Assembly (NCBI RefSeq): GCF_024713975.1
Contig: NC_091108.1
Location: forward strand, 284,001 to 348,000
Direction: 5' to 3'
Origin: Paralichthys olivaceus
Taxonomy: Eukaryota; Chordata; Actinopteri; Pleuronectiformes; Paralichthyidae
Length of the DNA stretch: 64,000 nucleotides
Part shown: piece after piece, positions 44,401 to 54,200 of the stretch
Numbering within the stretch: the first letter of the stretch is position 1
Layout of the letters: every line of letters begins with the position of its first letter
The notes under the pieces: model-generated
Seen by the model: only the letters and a program-made list of their open reading frames with translations
The model's database searches: none
Told to the model about the DNA's origin: nothing
Made by a program: the position numbers and the translations under genes

Positions 44401-47400
44401 AGGTTTATGCTCTAAACCGCAGCCAGACACCAGGGGGCGACTGGTATGTTTTAGCTTAACTTTTAGGAGCTGTCATGTCATCCATCGTTATTGACAGTGT
44501 GTGTTGTGAAGCTACATTAGGAAGATTTCTTCACCTTGGCAGCGACATCATCACTCAGAGTCTTGATCTTATCTCTCACGTTGTCGCTCAGACGGTTAAT
44601 CTGTCCTCGGACAAAGTCCAGCCGGTCCCTCTGCTCCTCTCGCTCCTCCAGGCAGCAGATCCTGACAGAGGTCAGAGGTCAGAGTCAGACACAGGAGGAC
44701 ATTATGAAACAATGAGTTTGTCGGTCTCCCTCACTTTCTGTCAGCAGAGGCGATGTTGATGTCGTCCATCACAGCTTTGATGGCCTCAGTGATCTGCCAC
44801 GCTGTCACCGTGTGCTGCTCAAACTTGGTTTTCACCGCAGACTGAGAGATGAACTCCTGCAGGGTCAGAGGTCATTCACAGTCACAGCTCGGCACAAAGC
44901 ATCGGCCTCAGAGCAAACACTGAATCTGCTGCGTACCTCGAACGTCCTCTCAAAGCTTTGAAACTCCCTCAGTCTGTCGTGGAAACCTTCAGCCAGAGCG
45001 CCACCTGCAGGTAGATACAGGATGTTCAGTTTCACTTTGATGGAGCGGTCAGCTGATCCACGTCAGGTCAGGTCACCGGGTATTATTTTAGCTGCTATAG
45101 TTACACCTGGTGCTCGAGGTAGGAGTGCTGAGGGAATGCAGCACCCTCCCCTGGTGAGGAGCTGTCACTGCATAATACATTTACAATCCAATGTGACATA
45201 GATACATTTACAGGTGATTCTGACCAAGCAAAACATTTAGTTCAATAATATCTGTTGTTGTGTGAAATGATTTAAAGCTGGTTTGTTATTGATACGAACG
45301 TGATGAATGTTTTTATTTAATACAAAATCATGGTACAGACTTTCTCTCTGAGCCACACCTGACTGACTTCCAGCGTCTCTAAAGATCCACATGTCCCCTG
45401 TGAGATGATGACAGTATGATCACATGATCATAAAGTTTGACCTTCGATCTTTGACCTGATTTGTTGATCGATGACTTTATATAAAGACGAACCGTCAAAC
45501 AAACATCAGAGAGATAAGAACGAGCTGAAATGACAGAAACGTCTGTGACAAACATTTATTTAACATCTACTTTGATTTTTAGTTTGGTCCATGTCCCATC
45601 TGCTAACATGGAGGTTTATGACCTGTACTGCAGCCAGACACCAGAAGGCATTGGAGATGCTTTGGCTTTATTTTTGGGAGCTGTCATGTCATCCATCTTT
45701 ATTTACGGTCTGTGGTTTGAAGTCAGCTTGTTGAACATGTTTACAATGAGAAGCTGTGATCTTTGACCTCAGCTGATCTGAGGACTGAGGACATGTTCCT
45801 CACCTGTCTCACCTGTCTCAGGCATGCCCTGCGCTCGCTGCATCCTGGAGCTCAGGACCTCTTTAGCTGAGACGAAGAAGATCCTCCCCGGAGCCTCGTC
45901 CAGACCGACCACCCTCAGCTCCTCAGCCAAGAAACTCACACAGCGGTCCAAGTGCTGCTTCCTCACCTGAGCAACAGGGGGCACACACGCTGCAGTTTTA
46001 CATAACTTCACCTTCTGTATATTTCAGTGAGGCTGTTTGTGTCGTACGTCTGAGAGTCAGTTACACGAGTTTCTCTGTCTTTGGACAGTTCTATTATTTC
46101 TTAAAGGAAAAATTCAGATCTTAACAGGAAGTAGTTCCTTCAGCTGATTCACAATAAAGCCCTTTCTTAAAGAGAGAGCTGATGCAGGCTTTTACTGCAG
46201 GAACACACACACGCACACACACACCTCCTCCATGTACTCGGGTTCGGTGACTGAAGCGTCCCATCTGTTGTGCAGGATGAAGATATTCGGTTTGGAAATT
46301 CTCTCACTGACTTTGTGAAAGAAAAGTTTCTCCTGAAAACAGAAGATGAAAAATTTAAGGAATAAAACTCATCTTCGTCTTTTGTCCTTCGCATACATCT
46401 GTCATTCACAGGTCGTCCTGTAGGGGGGTCCTCACCGTGTTCATCAGCGTCGACTCTGCGTTTCCCACAAGCACAAAGACGTCGGCGTCCAGACAGAACT
46501 TATCGATCCAGCTGTCCAACTCCAGAGTCACGTCAGTCCCAGGACTGAGTCAAAGTTCAGAGATGACAACAGGTTGGATTAAGTGTTTCCTGCTGCTGTG
46601 ACCTTTAACTTTTTATCTAGTCATCGTAGCATCAGAACAAGTTTCTCACAAACACACAGGTAGGGAGGGAGGGAGGGAGGGAGGGAGGGAGGGAGAGAGG
46701 AAGAGAGAGAGAGAGAGAGGGAGGTTTCAGGTCAACAGTTACCTGTCCATCAGGTAAAGACAGTGTTACCTGTCCATCAGATAAAGACAGTGTTACCTGT
46801 CCATCAGATAAAGACAGTGTTACCTGTCCATCAGGTAAAGACAGTGTTACCTGTCCATCAGGTAAAGACAGTGTTACCTGTCCATCAGGTAAAGACAGTG
46901 TTACCTGTCCATCAGATAAAGACAGTGCTACCTGTCCATCAGGTAAAGACAGTGTTACCTGTCCATCAGCACCAGGTCGTCTCTCAGCAGAGCGCAGCAA
47001 CTTTTAGGCCAGAACACTCTGACGAGGCTGCCGGAATCTAGAGTTGGATCCATGTGGAGCGCGTGAGCGAGCTGGTTGACCGTCTGTGGGCGAGGACAGA
47101 GATGTCAGACATGACCAGATTCAGTAAACCTCAGGTCACTTCATTTAATGAGTAAAGAAAAACGTACAGTGACGCTCCGCCTCTCATTGGACGCCTCGGT
47201 GGTGAGGTAAGCCTCGTCTCCGTCGGTTCCTTCCACCCTCAGGAAGCAGTTGGTGGTGTGACCAATGCCGCTGGGCAACACTCGGTCTCTCAACATGGCG
47301 TTGATCACGGTACTTTTCCCGTTACTAGTTCTGAACATCATACATATGAAACACGTGACCATTACCTGAAAATCTGAGTTGTATTTTTTTGGTTCTATTT

Positions 47401-47925
47401 TTAGATTTTAAAATGAATTGTTCCTCGTCATCATATAAAGATTTGAAACACTGGATGTTTCTGTGTTGTGTTCACTGACTGTGTGGAGGGTGAGCTCTTT
47501 CAGTTACCTGCCAAAGAACGCCACCTTCATGTGCCTCCGCAGCAAAACGTCCCTGATGGTCGACAGTTTGGTGGCACAGCTCTGCATGTCCACGCTCTGC
47601 TCCTCCACCGCCACCTGGCCCAGGTCGTCGCTCCGCCATGCCTCTGACATCACGTCAACAAACACAGGTCACATTGTCACGTTTGTATTGTTTACACCAG
47701 CGACCCCCAGTGGTCAGAGGCTGTTTCTTTCTTGTCAACACGATATCTCAACAACACCTCGAAGGAATTTCCTCAAAACTGGTTGAAAGATGAATTGATT
47801 AGATTTCAGAGGTCAAAGGTCATAGTGACCTCATCGTGAACGTAACATGTCAGGAACATGTGAAGAGAGTGAGACTGTGACTGGTTGATGGAAAAAAACC
47901 ACTGCACACTTTTCATTGTTCATCA

Positions 47926-47993
<68 letters not shown>

Positions 47994-48128
47994 TGTGTGT
48001 GTGTGTGTCTGACCGTCTACAAAGGCAGAGCCGTCCTTCACAAAGTCCAGCAGCTGATCAAAGATGGAGGTGATCGAACGCTTTGCTACAACAAAATGAT
48101 GCAGAGGAGACGGATCCTCAACATCCAT
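41416..48128 (-). CDS. mfn1: Mitofusin, MFN1 type (17 exons)
   Basis: Outer-mitochondrial-membrane dynamin-like GTPase that tethers and fuses mitochondria. Exons in gene order: 48014-48128, 47508-47643, 47168-47330, 46959-47083, 46436-46544, 46225-46332, 45813-45966, 44937-45004, 44735-44856, 44535-44661, 44163-44267, 43668-43770, 43333-43556, 43158-43259, 42810-43006, 42595-42729, 41416-41482; 2160 nt, 719 aa (human MFN1 741). GTPase motifs: G1 [10 protein letters not shown] (~81-90), G2 GHTTNCF, G3 DSPGTD (~180, split by intron 4), G4 NRWD (~239). Two adjacent membrane segments lie at ~562-608, then the HR2 coiled coil to the end. N-terminus [20 protein letters not shown] and block [13 protein letters not shown] favour MFN1 over MFN2, as does the pex5l neighbour. 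The proline/threonine linker before the membrane segments is ~20 residues shorter than in human. Paralogue a or b is undecided. Confidence 0.95.
43007..43141 (-). repeat. mfn1: GTGTCTC array abutting mfn1 exon 15 acceptor
   Basis: Minus strand: units of GTGTCTC(T/A)GGTGTGT. The authentic acceptor CTCAG/GTGTG at the exon 15 start (43006) is copied about three more times in the array (near 43041, 43090, 43099); other units have CTCTGG and lack the AG. Confidence 0.85.
45804..45812 (-). promoter_or_regulatory. mfn1: Tandem 9-nt duplicated 5' splice site, mfn1 exon 7
   Basis: On the minus strand exon 7 ends ACAG/GTGAGACAG/GTGAGG: two identical donors 9 nt apart. The upstream one (exon end 45813) gives the conserved protein; the downstream one would insert Gly-Glu-Thr in frame after the conserved GMPET segment. 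Confidence 0.8.
46741..46958 (-). repeat. mfn1: 27-bp array of copied mfn1 exon 4 5' splice sites
   Basis: Eight tandem 27-bp units follow the exon 4 end. Each unit on the minus strand carries GATGGACAG/GTAACA (one copy GTAGCA), reproducing the last nine exon bases and the donor. In the mitofusin frame every unit reads GAC AGG TAA, so use of any distal donor would introduce a stop. An open frame encoding a 9-aa repeat exists in another frame but is not mitofusin. Confidence 0.95.
47926..47999. repeat. mfn1: (GT/CA)n after mfn1 exon 1 donor
   Basis: In gene orientation the exon 1 donor (GT at 48012-48013) is followed by CAGACACACACACACAG and a long CA tract. A second CA tract lies just upstream of the start codon (48138-48192 on the plus strand). 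Confidence 0.85.
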
Positions 48129-48145
48129 CACACCTGCACACACAC

Positions 48146-48186
<41 letters not shown>

Positions 48187-48526
48187 CACACACATTTTGT
48201 TGATCAGACATTGACACAAAAACAAACTCTTGGACAAATTGACACTAACTGTGTCTAACGTGTGTGTGTGTATTTTACCGTGTTGTGTGTCTTGGGGTCA
48301 GAGATCACTTGTGTTTTCGTGATTCTTCTCCGTCGAGTTGTCGTCAGCTCCCATCTTCCCTCTGTTCAACACATGGATGACCGCACATCAACTGAACTGA
48401 TCCTCAGCACACAAATCTCAGCTTACACTGTGTGTGTGTGTGTGTGTGTGTGCAGATAGATCCTCTTAGCAGGAATTAGAGCTGCTTCACCTGCAGCCTC
48501 AAACCTGTGTGTGTGTCTGTGTGTAT

Positions 48527-48700
48527 GTACTTGTACTGATATCTTTGTGAGGACATTTTGGCCGGTCCTCACTTCCTAAAGCACCTTTAATGGTGTTTCA
48601 GGGTTAAGACCTCGGGTTGTGTATGTATTCAGTGTGGAGGTTTGGGTTCGGGGCTAGGGAATATATCATGTCAATGAGTGTCCTCACTAAGACAAGAGTT

Positions 48701-48704
<4 letters not shown>
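48527..48704. mobile_element. GT-flanked inverted-repeat element
   Basis: The left end 'atctttgtgaggacatt' and right end 'gtcctcactaagacaagagt' are imperfect inverted repeats, with GT microsatellites outside both ends. The interior contains 'ggccggtcctcac' and 'gtcaatgagtgtcctcac'. Same family as 49950-50582 and 59681-59797. Confidence 0.75.
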
Positions 48705-48736
<32 letters not shown>

Positions 48737-48820
48737 GCAGGGTATCTGCAGGTATACGGAGTATGTTCTGTTGTTCGCATCATTCAGTCATGTCCTGCAA
48801 GGACGGCGAAAGCATCACCT

Positions 48821-48873
48821 GCCTCTGATTGGTTAGATAGGATAAGAATATCAAAGTAAGCCAATCAGAGGCC
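48821..48873. repeat. Hairpin with CCAAT boxes
   Basis: GCCTCTGATTGGTTA and TAAGCCAATCAGAGGC form a ~15-bp stem with a ~21-nt loop. ATTGG and CCAAT sit in the arms, ~700 bp upstream of the mfn1 start codon. It could be a promoter element or simply a dispersed inverted repeat. Confidence 0.5.
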
Positions 48874-49893
48874 GGGTAGGGTGGGTCCTATCTGTAATGT
48901 CTTCCTGGTAAAAAATGATTCTTCTTCTTTTCCTGATTAACAGAACTCATTGGTTAAAGGTGGAGCACTTTGAGGGAACTAGCTTGGAGGCGTTGGATGC
49001 TAATGAGGCTGAACGGACGAGGTTCAGTCAGAGCAGAAGAGCTAAAGGCCTCAACATATATGTTTACATTTATCATTTATTTATTTGGTATTAATGTCTT
49101 AAAAAACAGCAAGGCTAGGCTAAAGGCTAGGCTAAAGGCTAGGCTAAAGGCTAGGCTAAAGGCTAGGCTAAAGACTGGGTAAAAAGAAGAAAAAATAAAT
49201 TAATAAAGAACAGCGGTTAAATTGTGTTTTAAGCATCTTTTATAACATTTTATAGAAGAACACTTCTTGACCACCTGTGAAAAGCCATCCCATAATTGAG
49301 CTCCTCGAAATTGAATTGAAAATTGATTTGTGTTAGTGCTGTTCTGTTTTATTTGTGTTATTTTTACCTTTCACTTATTATAAGATATTAATTCAAATGT
49401 ATGCTTTTTATTTCTTCTTTAATCTTTTCTCTTTTTTGATCTCAGATTTGAAATTGTTGTCTTTTAATATTTGTCGTGTGTTGTACAGCACCTTGAATCG
49501 ACCTCTGAAATGTGCTTTATCAATAAAACCGCCTTGCGCTGCCTAAAATGACAGAAATACTCTCTGACAAACATTTATTTAACGTCTATTTTAAATGTTT
49601 TATTTTGGTCCATGTCCCATCTGCTGACATGGAGGAGGTTTATGAGCTGGACTACTGTGTGTTCAGGACCAGGAAACTGTTCTCAGGTCAGAGCTGCTCT
49701 GAGGTTCAGGTGTTGATAACGTGTGTGTTCAGGGTGTGGCGTTGACATGGGAACAGGGCGTGGCCCTGATGTGTGTGTGTGTATTGAGGCCTGCGGCGAT
49801 GTATTTGTGCTGGGGAAAGTGCATATGAGTGTAAGCAGGGTGTGTGTGGTGCATCATAATGTGTGTGAGTGAGTAAGTGTGTGTCTGAGGTTT

Positions 49894-49945
<52 letters not shown>

Positions 49946-49949
49946 CCTG

Positions 49950-50580
49950 TACTTATATCTTAATAAGGACCATCTTCAGCATAGACCTACAGAGTGAGGA
50001 CATTTGTCTGACCATCACTTCTTCAATGGTTGTTTGAGGGACTTGGTGTTCAGAATCAGGTTTAGGTTAGAGTTAGAGTTAGTTAGAGTTAGAGTTAGTT
50101 AGAGTTAGTTAGAGTTAGAGTTAGTTAGAGTTAGAGTTAGTTAGAGTTAGAGTTAGAGTTAGAGTTAGTTAGAGTTAGTTAGAGTTAGTTAGAGTTAGAG
50201 TTAGAGTTAGAGTTAGTTAGAGTTAGAGTTAGAGTTAGAGTTAGAGTTAGAGTTAGTTAGAGTTAGTTAGAGTTAGAGTTAGTTAGAGTTAGAGTTAGAG
50301 TTAGAGTTAGTTAGAGTTAGTTAGAGTTAGAGTTAGTTAGAGTTAGAGTTAGTTAGAGTTAGAGTTAGAGTTAGTTAGAGTTAGAGTTAGTTAGAGTTAG
50401 AGTTAGAGTTAGTTAGAGTTAGAGTTAGTTAGAGTTAGTTAGAGTTACAGTTAGTTAGAGTTACAGTTAGTTGGACTTAGAGTTAGTTGGAGTTAGTTAG
50501 AGTTAGAGTTATTTAGAGTTAAAGTAGAGTTAGAGTTATAGTTAAAGTTAGAGTTTAGAGTCCTCACTATGATAGAACAA

Positions 50581-50582
<2 letters not shown>
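49950..50582. mobile_element. GT-flanked inverted-repeat element with internal array
   Basis: Left end 'tacttatatcttaataagg' and right end 'tcctcactatgatagaaca' are inverted relatives; (GT)n tracts flank both sides (49895-49943, 50583-50626). The interior is expanded by the TTAGAG array. Confidence 0.75.
50065..50560 (+). repeat. (GTTAGA)n / GTTAGTTAGA array
   Basis: About 500 bp of GTTAGA hexamers mixed with 10-bp GTTAGTTAGA units, ending in degenerate copies. It resembles a one-base variant of the telomere hexamer (TTAGGG to TTAGAG) but lies inside an element whose relatives have short GGTTAGGG-like tracts, so local expansion is more likely than a telomere relic. Confidence 0.9.
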
Positions 50583-50631
<49 letters not shown>

Positions 50632-51050
50632 TCAGGGTGTGTCCTACCTCAGCTGCAGACTGTGATTCAAACAAACACTGCAGTTTATAACCTCAGGAGA
50701 CACAAATAAAATCATCATTAACAGAATTATGAAAATGTTGATATATGTTTGGACCATTATCAGCGTTTGATTTTATTGATCTTGTTGATGAGTGTTTTTA
50801 TTTTTCTGGAGAGTGAAACTCTTCCTCCTTCAGATGTTGTGTATTGATAGATTAAGGATTTCTCCTCAGCTGTGATCTTCATGTTTCAGGAACAGAGCGA
50901 GCTTCACGTCCACACTCATGATTTTTAATTTTCTGTCTTGTGAAACGTCTTTGTGTTGTAAAAATGTAAATGTGATGGAAGAGTCCAGAACAACGCCCCA
51001 GACTGTCCCGACACACAGAGGCTGACACACTGCCGCCGTCATATCCTCTG

Positions 51051-51103
<53 letters not shown>

Positions 51104-51221
51104 CACATGTGAGTAAGTGTGAGCCAGTATGTGCAGCCTGTTCAGACCTGCAGCAGCAGAGAAGTTAAAAGACGACTCTTTGAGGAGCTGGATGATTTTT
51201 GTCTGAACACATTTGATCAAC

Positions 51222-54200
51222 ATGTGGAGCAGCAGCTGGATTTTACTCTGCACGCTTTTATCTGCACTTTGTCTCGTCCAGGCCACAAACACGTTTTACT
51301 GTAAGTGTCAAACCTTCTTTACTTCTCTTTGCTTTGACTCTGATGTTTTAATCTGGAGGCTGAAGCAGCTCAGCATCTTTAAACTCTCTCACTCCTCTGC
51401 AGCTCATCTCATTTCTTTTGCTTTTGTCTTGTCTGTTCTCACTGCAGAACAAAACTAGAATCGTAAACTTCATCATCAACGACAAGAAACACAAAGTTTA
51501 GTTTATCAGGATGAAACAACTACACTTTATTCTCTTTAATCCATCCTCAGAGGGGTTAACTGAACTTTAAGAGTAAGAACTGATGTCAATACTGATGTAT
51601 TAACTTTATATATATTAAAAAACACAGATTCTGCTGCTAATATTTGACATCATAACTGAAACCATTGTCCTGTGCGTGTTTCTCCACTAAATAGTCAAGT
51701 TTCAGTCTACATGAGGTCACTGTGACCTTTGACCTCTGAAATCTAATCAGTTCATCTGTGAGTCAAAGAGAAGTTTGTACCACATTTGAGAAGATTATCT
51801 CAAGGTGTTCTTGAGATAATGTGTTCACAAGAAAGGGATGGATGCACAACCCACTTCTGGCCACTGGGTGTCGCTCCATAAAAAGTGAGGATTAAGGGCC
51901 ATGTTTAAGTTTCATTACCATTTACAGAACACATTGAATGATATTACATCACAGATATGTTTATTGTCAGTGCAACAAGATGTCATTTAATAAATAAACT
52001 GCACATATGATAAATAGAGCAGTGGTATTAACGTTATTGTTCTCTGAGGTTTCTAACACGTGACGGACGTGAAACTGGAAGAACACGAATCTCTCAGGAT
52101 GAAGAAGAGGAGCCGAACACGTAGAAGACGAAGACGTCATAAATTAGATATCATAATACAGGGGTTTTCAAAGTGGGAGAATTAGCCCCCCATTGGAGAG
52201 CGCGTCCCACACTCTGAAAAGCCCTGTCATAATATATATAATATATTAAGATTTCCATCACGTTCCATCAAGTTGTCTAAAACCACGACACTGAGACGAA
52301 CAGTAACTAAATTATACAATTTCAAATACAAAACAGCCTGAAGAGTGAGATTAGTTAAGAAAATGAATAAAAATTAAAAGATCAATAAAATACATTTTCT
52401 TCGTGTCGTCCGGCAGCAACAGTTCGATGCGAGTGCAATGGGAGATCTCAGTACTGCCTTCGAGACGCTCTGGGTTTACACTGCGTCGACTGTCAGGGAA
52501 ACACTGAGGGACGCCACTGCCAGCACTGCAAGGCCGGCTTCTTCCTGGAGGGGGCGGCACTGAGCTGCACGCCTTGCCGCTGCAACACTACAGGTGAGAA
52601 AGCACCACACACTGTCCTCAGAGACTTCTTACAGGTGCTGGACGTCTCAAACTGTTGCTTGTCCTCCAGGGTCTGTCAGTGCTACATGTGACAGCAGGGG
52701 GCGCTGCAGCTGTAAAGAAGGCGTGTCAGGAGATAAATGCAACAGCTGTCCAGACGGACCAATCGGACCGAATGGCTGCTCGAAAAGGTAAACAACTCTC
52801 TTCATTCACACATTATAATTTTTCAAAAATCTTACAGGGATGATGTCAACTCAACTGTCGCTTCAACTCTTTTTACATCTTTGACTCAACTGTCGCTTCC
52901 TGTGCTTCTACTTTTATCACTGTGTCAACATCATTCATGTATTTTCACACTTTCACTTCACTGACATTAATTCTTGTTGAGCTTTCACTCAAACTGTCTC
53001 TTAACAGTTTTCATGACTGAAGTTTCATTGAATCTCAGATTTCTTCAGCTCCGCTCTCGCTGACACTTTAACTCCTCTCACTGTTATTTGCCTTTCTGTG
53101 TTTGAACTCCTCTTTCACTATGTTTCATCGGCTACAGCTCAACTAACACTTCAGCTCTTTCTTCTCATTTTTCTTCTTCCCACTGAAACGTTCTTCACTT
53201 TTAGATCAATACACTCTTCAGTTCCTCTCTGTTTGCATCTCATTTCAATCTTTCATTGTTTTCACTGCCTATCTTGGTGTACAGCTCAACAATCAGACTT
53301 TTGTTGTTTGCACTTGAATTGGCTCTTTCCCTGCAACTGACGCTTCAGTGCTTTCACTTTAATTCACATTTTAACTACAGTTACACACTTCACTTCCCAT
53401 CAGCACTTTTACCTAACACATGTTCAATGTGCCCAGTTTCTCTTCACTCCGATCATTTCAACTCCTTTGTGTCTGTACTTTAAACGTATTCTTGTATTTG
53501 CACTTCTGCTGAATCTTTAACTCGTTTCACTGCTTGAATTCCCTCTGCCACTTTAGTTCCTTTCAACAACAGATGAACTCTTTCGTTCTCGCACCTTTAA
53601 CGTCTTTCAGGGTTTAAATGTTATTGTTTTTTGTTCAGTACTTTTGTCTTATTTGTCATTTCAGCTTCGTTCAGTGTCGATCCTTCAAACTGCTCTGTGA
53701 TTCCTTTCAGTCTTTGCACTTCAAATAAATGTTAACATGTTGGTTGAACTTCTTCCAGCGCTTCTGTTTCATCTTTCTCTTCCACTCCTTTCACTGCTTC
53801 AAATTGAACTTGTGGTTGTTCTTGTCCATCTCTGCCTCCTCGCGCCTCGTCGTGGTTCTCAGACGTCAGCTCAGAGAGGATTCTGGGAGTCGACAGACAT
53901 GTTTCTGTTACGGCCACAGCAGCAGATGTTCTGCACAGTTCGGTTTCTCCGTCCACAACATCACGTCGACCTTTACCGACGGTAACCGCTCACCACTTCC
54001 CTTCACAATAAAAGACTAATGTTAGCTTCAGCAATTCATTGTGGGATTCATTTTTAAAACGAAAGCATCAGGAAGTGTGTGTCGTGTTGTTTAAGGTATG
54101 GAGGGTTGGACGGCAGCGACGACTCAGGGCCTCACCCCCGCAGATGTTCACTTCCGATGGTCCCCAACACACCTGGACCTGGAGGTCATCTCTAAAAACA

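Larger units (their letters stand above)
48129..51221. other. Divergent spacer between mfn1 and lamc2
   Basis: About 3 kb with both genes reading outward, so it should hold both promoters. Contents: CA/GT tracts, two GT-flanked inverted-repeat elements, a CCAAT-containing hairpin, a 12-bp array (aaggctaggcta at 49107-49175) and the TTAGAG array. Segments at 44370-44420, 45590-45640 and 49610-49640 share 'ccatctgctaacatggagg', a dispersed repeat. No exon was recognised; 5' UTR exons cannot be excluded. Confidence 0.6.

Noticed and set aside
46632-47000. Minus-strand 122-codon frame with a GQVTLSLPD repeat
   Set aside because: It runs through the decoy-donor array in a frame different from mitofusin and has no partner exons.
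50065-50560. Telomere or telomere-fusion relic
   Set aside because: The hexamer is TTAGAG, mixed with 10-bp units, and sits between the ends of a mobile element; local expansion explains it better.
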